Shown here in pieces: positions 1 to 18,460 of a stretch of 64,000 nt of DNA; position 1 is the first letter of the stretch, and the number at the start of each line of letters is the position of its first letter. Both the position numbers and the translations under genes were made by a program. Location of the stretch: assembly GCA_949316495.1 (NCBI GenBank), contig OX439002.1, forward strand, positions 18,207,402 to 18,271,401, read 5' to 3'. A model generated the notes under the pieces. That model was not told the origin of the DNA and did not search any database. It was given only the letters and a program-made list of their open reading frames with translations. The DNA is from Amphiduros pacificus (taxonomy: Eukaryota; Annelida; Polychaeta; Phyllodocida; Hesionidae).

Positions 1-618
1 TGACGCCTTAGCTTGGAAACAACGTTGTTGTTCACGGATCTCCACGAGAGCAGTGGTGTAAGAAGATGCCCTCTTGCGTCAAAAATATGAACTGAGTACA
101 AAAAAAGCGCGCGAAAATTGGGATCCAACCCGCACCTCACAAAGCTGCTCACCCAGCATATAAACTGTATGTAATATTTATATATTCAGTGATTTTAATA
201 AAGCTACAATTACATTTGTACTAACCATAAACTCTTGGCCGCCTGATTTTTTACATACATATATAAAAAAAGCATGAACGTGATCAGAGAGGAAGGGTGA
301 CGAGATTTAAAAAAAAAAAAAAAAGTTGCTGTTTGAGGTATGGGCTGCAATAAAATTCGCCACTGATCAGAGCGTGTCATCTCGATGTTGCGTTTTAACG
401 TAGCCCTCTGGTGGACGCTAAACTAGGCCCCACTTCAGTTTTATTTTGCAAGTTTATGCGATGTTTTGCACAATATGTACTCATTTTTTATAAGAATTAT
501 GTTAGATGTGAAATATTGCCCACAATATGCTTATATTTCTGTATTAGAGCTAGTTATTGAGGCCCTCCTAGGTTTTGTACAAAGGGGCCTATATGGGTGA
601 AATGCAGATATTTTTAGC
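1..618. other. Upstream flank with no recognisable gene
   Basis: I see no convincing coding exon here. The stretch is AT-rich with short A-runs (about 310-324). On the minus strand around 120-160 there is a weak tRNA-like B-box look-alike (GGTTGGATCCC), which may be a decayed SINE fragment but is too degenerate to call. Confidence 0.4.
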
Positions 619-1917
619 CAGCACGATTGAGAGATAGCTGCACAAGTGAGAAATAGCTGCACAAGTGAGAAATAGCAAGTGATAGATTGCTACAACAGCA
701 AGAGATAGCTGCATAAATAAGAGATATCTGCATAAATAAGAGATAGCTGCATAAAAACAGATAGCTGTATAAATTAGAGATAGCTGCATAAATAAGAGAT
801 AGCTGCATAACTGAGAGATAGCTGCATTGAGACATGAAAAATAGCTGCACAAATAAGAGATAGCTGCATAAATAAGAGATAGCTGCATAGATAAGAGATA
901 ACTGTATAAATAAGAGATAGCTGTATAAATAAGAGATAGCTGTATAAATAAGAGATAGCTGTATGAATAAGAGATAGCTGTAGCTGCACAAAGTGAGAGA
1001 TAGTTACAACAAGTGAGAAATAGTTACAATAGTTGCAATATTGAGAGATAGCTGCAATAGTGAGACAGTTACAACAGGGAGAGATAGCTGCATAAATGAG
1101 AGACAGCTACATAAGTGGGACGACTGCAAAGTGAGAGATAGCTACAGCAGTGAGAGATAATTACAGCAGTGAGAGATAGCTGCACAAATGAGAGACATTT
1201 ACATAAGTGATATAGCTGCACATCTTAGAGACAGCTGCATGAGTGAGATAGCTGTACAAGGGAGAGACAGCTGCATAAGTGAGATAGCTGTACAAGGGAG
1301 AGACAGCTGCATAAGTGAGAGATAGTTACAACAGTGAGAGATAGCTGCACAGGTGAGGGGTAGTTACTGCAGAGATAGATAGCTGCACAAATGTAAAACA
1401 GATAGCTGCACATGTAAGAGATAGCTGTACATGTAAGAGACAGCTGCATCAGTGAGATAGCTGTACAAGGGAGAGTGATAGTTAATTACAACAGCGAGTT
1501 AGATACAGCAGAGATAGATAGCTGCACAAGTCAGAGACAGCTGAATAAGTGAGAGATAGCTGCATATGTGAGAAACAGCTGCATCAGTGAGAGATAGTTG
1601 TACAAGGGAGAGACAGTTGCATAGGTGAGAGACAGCTGCATAAGTGAGATAGCTGCAAAGTGAGAGATAGTTACAACAGTGAGAGATAGCTGCACAAGTG
1701 AGGGGTAATTGGAGCAGAGATATATAGCTGCACAAGTAAGAAACAGCTGCATAAGTGAGATAGCTACACATGTAAGAGACAGCTGCATCAGTGAGATAGC
1801 TGTGCAAGGGAGAGACAGCTGCATAAGTAAGAGATAATTACAACAATGAGAGACAGTTATAGCAGTGAGACAGCTGCATAAGTGACAGATAGCCACAACA
1901 GAGAGAGGCAGCATCCT
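619..1917. repeat. 19-bp minisatellite array upstream of PICK1
   Basis: This is a tandem array of a roughly 19-bp unit built around AGAGATAGCTGCATAAATA. The left third (to about 990) is AT-rich with ATAAATA linkers. The right part uses GTGAG/GTGAGAGACAGCTG variants and has imperfect higher-order repeats. The long minus-strand reading frames inside it (SYLCSYL-type repeats) are by-products of the repeat. Most units keep an AGATAG core that fits the GATA-factor consensus WGATAR. Many right-hand units also carry CAGCTG, an E-box. The array ends about 220 bp before the PICK1 start codon. Confidence 0.95.
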
Positions 1918-2137
1918 TTCCCAGCCGAAGGCACTTGTTAATAATAAAAATAATTTGGTTAAACTTGCTTTCTCCGAGAATGGCCAGTGAGAAACTTTTC
2001 ATGTGCGCCACCTAGTGGTACTGAATATAAAAATTCTAGAATTTAAATGCAGACGGCGACTCTGGTTGGATTCTACTTCCGGAAAAGCTGTGATGGGATG
2101 CTAATTTCGTGCATTGGAACAAATACAAGGCCTTAAA
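1918..2137 (+). promoter_or_regulatory. Probable PICK1 promoter and 5' UTR region
   Basis: This non-repetitive segment lies between the minisatellite and the PICK1 ATG. It holds an ETS/GABP-like core (CTACTTCCGG, about 2075-2084) some 60 bp upstream of the start codon and no clear TATA box. That arrangement suits a housekeeping-type promoter. The assignment rests on position and one motif; the transcription start cannot be placed from sequence alone. Confidence 0.4.
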
Positions 2138-9095
<6,958 letters not shown>

Positions 9096-9895
9096 GGGGG
9101 CCCTACTTATGCCATGGGAGGGGACCTGATGGGGGATCTCATCCACACTGACTTGCAGATCATAAGTGTGATATCATTGAAATGAAATTACATTAACAAG
9201 GATATAATTAAATATTGACACATGCGAAAAGGTGTTCCTTGCTTTGCGAAAAAAAAAAATGAAAGTGAATTAAAGATTTATCTGAATTTGAGTGAATCTT
9301 GATCAATACATTAATTAATTTTAAAAGAGTACAAACTGCTATGGCCCAGAAACATTCCATATAATGATAATAATAGTATGTATAATGCTATGACTGAATA
9401 TATCACTGCAGTCAGTTTGGTACAGTTATCACTCATTCCATTAAAATTCTGGCAGGCTCAGAAATCAATTATTGTCCCATTCCATAAAAGGCATTTCGAA
9501 TATAATGGAATAAATTTTGAAAAGCTCTCTGAAAATGTCTTCTTGTCTCAAACATGTAAAAAAAAACTAAGATAAGTGTATCATAATAATAAGAATAAAT
9601 GTGAGAATGAATGAAAAAACATTGTATCAAAGCTAAATTGGTACTTGTGATAAAGGAGAATTGTGATCATTTAATTTGATCAGATTTGTTTGAAATATAA
9701 CTTACATTATTCTACACAAATATCAATTCAGATCTGGAAGAAACATGACTCCAGTAGTATGCTGAGGATCTAATGTAGCTATATGTTAATTTGTTACACA
9801 ATATTGTTAGTATAATTTTCTGTTGTACAATTCTGTTGTAATTTATGTACATTATTAAAAGTGAAAAAGAATATAAAAATGTCTGATTTGTTTAT
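9096..9895 (+). other. PICK1 3' UTR (approximate) with tail duplication
   Basis: This is transcribed trailer judged by position. A 60-bp-period near-duplicate of the last coding bases follows the stop at once: the block GGGACCTGATGGGGGATCTC occurs at 9061 and again at 9121. AATAAA occurs at 9594-9599, and further A-rich signals lie near 9850-9890, so two polyadenylation sites are possible. The exact end is not determinable. Confidence 0.5.
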
Positions 9896-11641
9896 TGTTT
9901 TCAATGAATATGAAAATAAGTGGCACATTTATAAACTAGATACCTTGTGACAAATGATACAGAAGGTACTGTAATAATCTATGGTGTCAACACTAATAGA
10001 GATGGCTACAGATAAATTCCTTTAACTAAACAAATTGCACTGCAATTGCCACATTAAAAGGTTGATATGTATCTTAATGACCTTGATTTTATACTTCTAG
10101 CAGTCTGATCTGATTTATACACTGTTGAATATCCATGTCCCTTTCCCACCCTGATATCTGATAACCTTACATAACTTTTATACAAATGTATGATATGAAT
10201 TCACACACATGATATGAATTTAACCCAGGTGGGAAATTTTGTTGTCATGCGGTGTTGCTCCAATCTGCCACCTGAAGGCAGCACGTCAAAGATTTTTAAA
10301 AAAACCCACCAGACATAATTTGACATCATGTGTGGTCATCAAGTCATTCTTACAGTACTCGACTAAAAATAGTATTCCATACATTTCCAGCATCGTCTAT
10401 AGCTCTCCCACTCTTGATTATATTCTTGTGTTTTGTCAAAATTAGCATAAAATGATGTGGCAAACTGGTCACAAGTAGGTTTATGAAATGTCAAAATAAA
10501 TCACTAAATGACACTAATTAGTCTGAGGTTGGCTTTGCTCAATGTATATGGTCTAAACATAACTCTTATGTAGCCAACTATAACCTATAATCCCATGGAT
10601 GCTTATATATGGTTCATTGGAAGGAAGAAAGCTAGGACAGATGAACGGAAGGGCACAGAACAGACAGTGATTACTAAGAACCACATAGTTCATTATGTGT
10701 AAAGGAAATCGAAAATACACATAAACCTGAGGCGAATGTAGAGGGCAGTGGCCACATATTTTATCCTGGGCCTTTTCTCAAGACAATACTTTCATATTTG
10801 GCATATAAATATCAAATTACTTTGTTATTGTTATAACCTTGAGTATTAATTTTTTTCTGGGCAAGTGAACTAATACAATTGAACTAATACAATTTGAGCT
10901 TTAACCTATATAATTTTGTTATAAAAACAGAAAATACCGGTAATTTAAAAATAGATTTGTTTAAATGCTTTCTTTTTCAGAAGCACCTTTAAATTAAGGT
11001 GCTGTTGTAATACAGCGCCATCATGAATTACAACAGAATAAATTATACAGCTCATGATAATGTTACATTATCAGCAAATCGAGGTTTAATGTACAAGCTC
11101 CAAACAAAACAGATCACGTCCAGTGACATCGAACTTTAGTATTAAGATGTAAGTCATGCAACTCAACCAAGTTGAAAAAAATATATATATTTCCTGTCAG
11201 CGAAAAAAAATCTTGATCTCTATCACTTGTGTGAAATAAGAAAATGAGACAACCGAAATTCTATACAATTCATGGTTGTTTTAGTTGTATATTGACACAA
11301 ACAAATATAATGTCATATCTGCCTTTGCTGGAAAATTCTTACACATGTGAATTAATACCAGTGACAATTAACTCTTGGGAGATAAAAATACAACAACATA
11401 GAGTTGTATGATTGCGATTTGATGTTTTACGTTCATCAAATTAATCATTTCAAATGGTGAATGATGTCCACATAGTTCTTTTAAATAGAATTTGAAAGTT
11501 CGCTAAAATAGAAGTTACATAAATCTGACAAACTGCAGTCTTTATATTTGCTTCCCATCTATTTAAAATTAGCACAGTTTTTGACCAACACGTGACTGTT
11601 GTCCAACACGTGACTGATCAAATGTACAGAAGATTTCTAAA
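9896..11641. other. Intergenic, no recognised feature
   Basis: This is AT-rich sequence without a convincing exon. A short perfect palindrome (AGCACCTTTAAATTAAGGTG and onward, about 10981-11003) is the only structure I noticed. Small open frames here look random. Confidence 0.4.
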
Positions 11642-11901
11642 AATGTTTCTGACAACGCAGCTCTCTGATCAGGATGTGCAGAGCCAATTGTAGATCAATC
11701 ACTGGTAGGTATCTACATACAATTTGGAAAAGGCTCCAAGTGGATGAAAACACTATGCAGGCAGAGGGATTATCATTGCCGAAAGATGCATGTGTGAATG
11801 ACCTAACAGATGATGACCATGTGGCCCTGAGCATGGTGAGCTTGATCACTGAATTAAGAGGTTTTACGAAACAGGATTTTAATATAGATAGTTTTAACTA
11901 G
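11642..11901 (+). CDS. Unrecognised small reading frame, possible terminal exon
   Basis: The frame reading LHTIWKRLQVDENTM, EGLSLPKDACVNDLTDDDH and VSLITELRGFTKQDF ends at TAG 11899-11901. An AATAAA at about 12092-12097 follows. Balanced hydrophilic/hydrophobic composition, an acidic DLTDDDH patch and an amphipathic segment make it look more protein-like than its neighbours. An acceptor-like GGTAG precedes the frame at about 11702-11706, so the protein portion may begin near 11707 as a 3'-terminal exon. Read from ATG 11674 it would be 75 aa. I do not recognise the family and see no upstream exons. Confidence 0.3.
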
Positions 11902-11948
11902 GAAGAGATTGTGATTTTATTGGAATATAGTTGTACAGAGTAATATGA

Positions 11949-11982
11949 CCTTGGAGTAATAATGTATTATTATTACTCCAAG
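11949..11982. repeat. Perfect short hairpin
   Basis: CTTGGAGTAATAAT faces its complement ATTATTACTCCAAG across a few-base loop, about 50 bp after the small reading frame. It could be a transcribed stem-loop or a tiny foldback; nothing else supports a function. Confidence 0.6.
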
Positions 11983-12652
11983 ATTTGACTATGTGCAATG
12001 CAACTTGCAAAATATGGTGCTTTTATATATGTGAATGAATGATGTGTGATGTATGAATGTGAACAAACCTTTATGTTATGTTAAGAGTTTGAATAAAATT
12101 ATTTATAATAATATGTACACTAAGGTGGTTTTTCAAGCATGATTTGTTATATTTTTCACTTAAAATAAAAATAAAATAAAATATTATTGTTTGTAATAAG
12201 ATCATTGTGAAATGATAAAATGAACGTGATAAAGCTGGTAAGATAAACATGATAAAGGAGAAAAATAAATAAATGACAGGACTTGACCAATTTATAGACA
12301 TATTGTTTTCTGCAGATAATGAAAAAAACATGCAAACATTTATAAGCATGGAGAGTACATTGATGATGAAGAGGTTGGAGCAAAACCATGGCTTTAGAAC
12401 TTGTGCAATGCCCTGATCACTGAGAGCTCTGAAACAGTCTCTCAAGTATTTATAATAGAGCATTATGTTACAAAATTATCACGAGGTATTTAATTTTAAA
12501 CTGTTTTCTTAAAATGATCAAGTATCTAAATGAGTGCACGAAAGATAACCGTAACGTTATTTGTGTATCATCCCGGATGATTTTGGGAGAACTGAGAATA
12601 TTTTGAAAGGGGGTGTGGCAAGTTATCTCAATAGTCACTGACAGATGTCGCC

Positions 12653-12877
12653 ATGGTCTAAGAATGACCCAGAAAACCAAATCGAGTCTGTTGACAAATT
12701 ATTTCACACAGCTGACTGACAAAGCATCCGATCTGTTCTCAATCACATCCCGACGGATAAGCAGATCAGATAAGCTCCAAAGTGCCATAAGGGATGCAGT
12801 TTTATCTTCGGTACCTTCTTCCTACCTAAACTTATTGATATGTGGTGGGCTTAGTCCTTCTTTCTCAGATATGAGGT
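12653..12877 (+). CDS. Unrecognised candidate coding exon ending at a splice donor
   Basis: This open frame reads MTQKTKSSLLTNYFTQLTDK, then ASDLFSITSRRISRSDKLQ, then SAIRDAVLSSVPSSYLNLL and ends LSPSFSDMR just before a good donor (ATGAG|GTGAGT, GT at about 12878). The Met used is in frame at about 12664; an earlier in-frame Met lies at 12613. It is Ser/Thr/Leu-rich, basic and amphipathic, like a targeting or linker segment. No matching downstream exon was found and the family is unknown. It could be a chance open frame. Confidence 0.3.
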
Positions 12878-12879
12878 GA

Positions 12880-13787
12880 GTTGAAATCAAATGATCGCGA
12901 TGATGGAGATTTCATATCTCTTCTCATACACAACATCCTTGACCCTATTCCCGGATTCCTGGAAATATTCCAATCTATTGTCTGGAGAGCATCTACACGT
13001 ACCTTTATTTTTTTTGTTTACCTGTCGAGATAGTGGACAAAATATACTAATTAATCGAACGGGAATTCATCAACACTACATAATTTCTGTTGACATTCCG
13101 TGTCCGCGAGTGACACTGAGTTCTAAGTGACAGGGAAATTTTGATAAAGTACTCGAAGATTATAGGTATACTTTAGTATCTGGCTTTTTGCAATAAAAGT
13201 AAATAGTTTAGACAAATTGGATTCGGAGCAAGTACAACACAACTGTATGCACCAAGTTTGATACTGAAACAGTTTGCCTCTATCTGATACCAATTAAATG
13301 CACACGCGTATTACTGCATTTAACTTTTAGATATGATGGTTTCAACATTGAATGTTTTAAATAATGCATATTTGGCTCTTGTAAATAAATACACGGGGAA
13401 CATCACACGGTAGAATATCTTATCATAGTCTCATATTGTATGCATGCTTGTTCACTGAGTGAGAGAAGTTGTGTGATTTTAGTTCAAGATTTGTATGTAC
13501 ATTGGGGTAGACGAAGAGCATGAAGAGACTCAGAGAGGTTTTTTTCTTGACAAAATATTAAATCCTCTCTGGATTTGTCACATTTATTTATATCACACAG
13601 GATGTACATAATCTTTTGTTGATTTTGTCAAAAAGTACATGTTTTTTTTTAGTTGATAACAATTATGATCAGAGTAAATGTTTCAATATATTTTTAATCA
13701 TTGTATGATATGAAGCTGTGTCACCATGATCACCAGCTGTCATATTCCATCTGCTTTGCACTTTCAGCAGGATGCCCGTTCTGTTTG
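12880..13787. other. Intergenic, no recognised feature
   Basis: No exon, repeat or RNA gene could be supported. The stretch contains scattered short open frames only. Confidence 0.4.
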
Positions 13788-14112
13788 TTAACCCCTAAGG
13801 GACGAGGCTATCTAAATTTTTTTGGTTGGCAGGACTAACCAATTTTTGTCTGGACTAGTGTCTGGCCTATCTGCATACTAAATTAATAAAATTTATAACC
13901 ATGGTAATTCAATATGCTTAATGAAATGCTGGGGTCAAAAGTACATGATTAAAGGCAGTCTGACGTCATTATCATGATTACATTGTAACAAGTTGCAGTC
14001 CTTCAGAATGTTACAAATGACGTCATCAAGCCAGAACAATGGGGACGTCAACGTCCTTCTCGTCCGTTACCGGTGGTGGACGTTGCCGTCCTTCCCGTCC
14101 GTTAGGGGTTAA
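13788..14112. mobile_element. piggyBac-like MITE flanked by TTAA
   Basis: This 325-bp element has terminal inverted repeats starting TTAACCCCTAAGGGACG on the left. On the right the complementary end reads TTAACCCCTAACGGACG. TTAA at both ends (13788-13791 and 14109-14112) and CCC-type termini fit the piggyBac superfamily. There is no transposase frame. The right third is CpG-rich, with repeated CGTCC words (GTCCTTCTCGTCCG, then GTCCTTCCCGTCCG), unlike the AT-rich surroundings. That suggests a fairly young copy. Confidence 0.75.
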
Positions 14113-14958
14113 ATAAACTTAGATATATGTTTATTCCACTGGTTATTATCTTTGTTAAAAAGGGCATTATACCTAGTAATTACTTTGTTAGAGTTGTAAT
14201 ATAAATATAGCATGTAATGGGTAGGTAGTATATTGCTGCATATTTCTTTAGAATAGTGTTTAATAAACAAGAACTAATAATTAAACTAAAGGAAACAAAT
14301 ATTTAATTTGATTATATCTTGGAGAACATAGCTTGCAAATTTTCTGCAAATTCTGCTTCATTTCTCTAGAGGGATAAACAACATGTCACACACCATCACT
14401 CATAACAATTTTTTTATCTGATTAAATTTGTATGGTGTTGACTGATTTTTATTTACCAAAAAAAGACATTTACAATTAACTCTTAAGAACTGAAAGAGAG
14501 AAGGCCATGATATTTTGTGGCATATATGTTTTGATTAACTAAGAAGTTTTTTTTGCCAACATTAAAAATATATGATTCAAAATATATTGAAACATTAACA
14601 TCATAATTGTTACCAACTGAAATAACATATACTTGGTAATTTAGACTTATCTTTCTTAGTACCCCAATATACATACAAATCATGAACTAAAATCACTATC
14701 CAAGGGTGCTGTGTGTGAAAGTTGTTAAAAGATATATATTTTTCCTCTGAAACTCCATTTATGGCCCACTAGCAAAAAAACTATTGATTCTTATCTGTAT
14801 ACAGGCAAATCTATATTGAAAAAGATATTATTTTGGCCCAAAGATTTGAATGAATTATCATATTGCACTAGAATGTACTAGTTGCTACTGAGTGTCAGAA
14901 TAAGTTGGATCCTGACCATGCTGTACAAAATATATGGAAGACTAGGGGGCTGAGGCTC
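14113..14958. other. Intergenic, no recognised feature
   Basis: AT-rich sequence with no supported exon, repeat or RNA gene. Confidence 0.4.
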
Positions 14959-15058
14959 TATAAGGGGACCGCTCGGGACCACTCAGCACACAGTCTCCAT
15001 ACAGCGCTGTAAAGGAACGCCAGCCCACACCACAGCCTGCAAGAGCCATCAGCCCATT
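14959..15058 (+). promoter_or_regulatory. Candidate TATA promoter and non-coding first exon
   Basis: TATAAG at 14959-14964 sits in a locally GC-rich patch. An initiator-like CTCAGCACA lies about 25-30 bp downstream (14983-14991). The following sequence (CAGTCTCCATACAGCGCTGT and on) has transcribed-leader character up to a donor-like GTGAGG at about 15059. If real it would most simply serve the SLC16 gene 6.7 kb downstream, placing the 51-bp minisatellite in its first intron. An independent short or non-coding transcript is the alternative. Confidence 0.35.
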
Positions 15059-15997
15059 GTGAGGATTGAATCTTTATATCTGTGATGGATTGCTGAGGGA
15101 GATTCAAACAGGCTATACTATTAGGTTATAGAACGGATTTAAGAGAGAATGATGTGGAGTGCTGCCATTGAATTAACCATTGCGTCCTTATCCCAGCTAG
15201 ATTTTAAAAATCAATGTCAATACCAGGAACACTATTACATCAGAACTGGTGATTAGACCTTTTAACACTCTCCTATGTTCCAAAATTACTGGAATCAGTT
15301 GAAAGGTTCAAAATAGCTTTCCTTATCAGGACTAGTGAGATACAATACCTTATATTCTACAGTTGAAAGGATTTTGGATACTGAATATGTTTTCTGAATG
15401 TACTATATTCTGACAAATATTTTCACCATGATGTGCTAGAATGCATAAGAATACTATAGGAGATACAAGAAAAAACTCTAAAAGCTGGCACACTTGCTAC
15501 AAATTGTTTGATTTAGTTCATGTTGTGAAAGCCTCATGTAAGTAAATATTCCTTCTGTGCTTCATCATGACTTCTCTAAAATTGATTGATTAAATATTTT
15601 ATATTTAGTACAAAATATTTTTCTTCTTCTCAAGCTTAACACACCACTTTTTTTAAAAGATAAAATTATCATAAGTATGAATTGTTTTTTTAAACTAAAA
15701 TAAGTGCATGTTCAAAAATTCAGAACTTTTCTGCTCATTACAGGGGTCTTCAATGAGGTTGATAATTTTTATGGAGTAATTTTACTTACTAGACTAATCC
15801 AGGCAGCTATTTTTATTTTATAGTCAAGACCATCACAAATATTTCATATAAAGTGTTATATTTTTCAGATTCCAATAGTGATGAGAGTTAATGTTCATAA
15901 TATGCCTTGTAAACAAAGACAATCTTGGCCCTGTTTGGCTGGGTATACTTGGGTATACCTGGGTAATAATGTTCAGATCATGTTTGTTGGGACAAAC
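15059..15997. other. No recognised feature
   Basis: AT-rich sequence between the candidate promoter and the minisatellite. Nothing could be supported. Confidence 0.4.
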
Positions 15998-18460
15998 AGT
16001 ACTCAGATGTATATGACACATGGAGGGATGGTGCAACAGCTCAGTACTCTGTCAGATGTATACATGATAAATAGAGGGATAGTGGAACCGCTCAGTTACT
16101 CTGTCAGATGTATACATGATAAATAGAGGGATAGTGGAACCGCTCAGTTGCTCAGTCAGATGTATACATGATAAATAGAGGGATAGTGGAACCGCTCAGT
16201 ACTCTGTCAGATGTATACATGATAAATAGAGGGATAGTGGAACCGCTCAGTACTCTGTCAGATGTATACATGATAAATAGAGGGATAGTGGAACCGCTCA
16301 GTACTCTGTCAGATGTATACATGATAAATAGAGGGATAGTGGAACCGCTCAGTACTCTGTCAGATGTATACATGATAAATAGAGGGATAGTGGAACCGCT
16401 CAGTACTCTGTCAGATGTATACATGATAAATAGAGGGATAGTGGAACCGCTCAGTTTCTCTGTCAGGTGTATACATGATAAATAGAGGGATAGTGGAACC
16501 GCTCAGTTTCTCTGTCAGGTGTATACATGATAAATAGAGGGATAGTGGAACCGCTCAGTACTCTGTCAGATGTATACATGATAAATAGAGGGATAGTGGA
16601 ACCGCTCAGTTTCTCTGTCAGGTGTATACATGATAAATAGAGGGATAGTGGAACCGCTCAGTACTCTGTCAGATGTATACATGATAAATAGAGGGATAGT
16701 GGAACCGCTCAGTACTCTGTCAGATGTATACATGATAAATAGAGGGATAGTGGAACCGCTCAGTACTCTGTCAGATGTATACATGATAAATAGAGGGATA
16801 GTGGAACCGCTCAGTTTCTCTGTCAGGTGTATACATGATAAATAGAGGGATAGTGGAACCGCTCAGTTTCTCTGTCAGGTGTATACATGATAAATAGAGG
16901 GATAGTGGAACCGCTCAGTACTCTGTCAGATGTATACATGATAAATAGAGGGATAGTGGAACCGCTCAGTTTCTCTGTCAGGTGTATACATGATAAATAG
17001 AGGGATAGTGGAACCGCTCAGTACTCTGTCAGATGTATACATGATAAATAGAGGGATAGTGGAACCGCTCAGTTTCTCTGTCAGGTGTATACATGATAAA
17101 TAGAGGGATAGTGGAACCGCTCAGTTTCTCTGTCAGGTGTATACATGATAAATAGAGGGATAGTGGAATGGCTCAGTTTCTCTGTCAGATGTATACATGA
17201 TAAATAGAGGGATAGTGGAACCGCTCAGTTTCTCTGTCAGGTGTATACATGATAAATAGAGGGATAGTGGAACCGCTCAGTTTTATGATAAATAGAGGGA
17301 TAGTGGAACCGCTCAGTTTCTCTGTCAGGTGTATACATGATAAATAGAGGGATAGTGGAACCGCTCAGTTTCTCTGTCAGGTGTATACATGATAAATAGA
17401 GGGATAGTGGAACCGCTCAGTACTCTGTCAGATGTATACATGATAAATAGAGGGAAAGTGGAACCGCTCAGTTTCTCTGTCAGGTGTATACATGATAAAT
17501 AGAGGGATAGTGGAACCGCTCAGTACTCTGTCAGATGTATACATGATAAATAGAGGGATAGTGGAACCGCTCAGTACTCTGTCAGATGTATACATGATAA
17601 ATAGAGGGATAGTGGAACCGCTCAGTACTCTGTCAGATGTATACATGATAAATAGAGGGATAGTGGAACCGCTCAGTACTCTGTCAGATGTATACATGAT
17701 AAATAGAGGGATAGTGGAACCGCTCAGTTTCTCTGTCAGGTGTATACATGATAAATAGAGGGATAGTGGAACCGCTCAGTACTCTGTCAGATGTATACAT
17801 GATAAATAGAGGGATAGTGGAACCGCTCAGTTTCTCTGTCAGATGTATACATGATAAATAGAGGGATAGTGGAACCGCTCAGTTTCTCTGTCAGGTGTAT
17901 ACATGATAAATAGAGGGATAGTGGAACCGCTCAGTACTCTGTCAGGTGTATACATGATAAATAGAGGGATAGTGGAACCGCTCAGTTTCTCTGTCAGGTG
18001 TATACATGATAAATAGAGGGATAGTGGAATGGCTCAGTTGCTCAGTCAGCTGTATACAAATAGAGGGACAGTGGAATGGCTCAGTTGCTCAGTCAGGTGT
18101 ATGCAAATAGAGGGATAGTGGAATGGCTCAGTTGCTCTGTCAGGTGTATGCAAATAGAGGGATAGTGGAATGGCTCAGTTGCTCAGTCAGGTGTATGCAA
18201 ATAGAGGGATAGTGGAATGGCTCAGTTGCTCAGTCAGGTGTATACAAATAGAGGGATAGTGGAATGGCTCAATTGCTCAGTCAGGTGTATACAAATAGAG
18301 GGATAGTGGAATGGCTCAGTTGCTCAGTCAGGTGTATGCAAATAGAGGGATAGTGGAATGGCTCAATTGCTCAGTTAAGTGTATGTATGATAAATAGAGG
18401 GAAAGTGGATCACCACATTTGTGCAATGAGATGTATACATGATAAATGGAGGGATAGTCT
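15998..18460. repeat. 51/52/47-bp minisatellite array
   Basis: About 48 units. Type A (51 bp) has CAGTACTCTGTCAGATG; type B (52 bp) has CAGTTTCTCTGTCAGGTG; both share GATAAATAGAGGGATAGTGG and AACCGCTCAG. Type C (47 bp, about 18021-18400) has AATGGCTCAG, GTATGCAAATAG and lacks CATGATA. A dominates the left end, A and B alternate in blocks through the middle, and C forms a uniform right end. Edge units (15998-16100, 18400-18460) are degenerate. Runs of A units read open as a 17-residue repeat (MINRGIVEPLSTLSDVY), but B units shift the frame, so this is not a gene. Confidence 0.95.

Noticed and set aside
120-160. Possible tRNA or SINE head on the minus strand
   Set aside because: The B-box look-alike is degenerate and no A box or body is visible.
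589-1914. Several overlapping minus-strand open frames of 70-130 codons with SYLCSYL-like repeats
   Set aside because: They are translations of the 19-bp minisatellite in different frames, with no start, splice or composition support for a protein.
15878-17758. Repeated MINRGIVEPLSTLSDVY frames as a repeat protein
   Set aside because: Only runs of 51-bp units stay open; 52- and 47-bp units break the frame, and no splice or start context exists.
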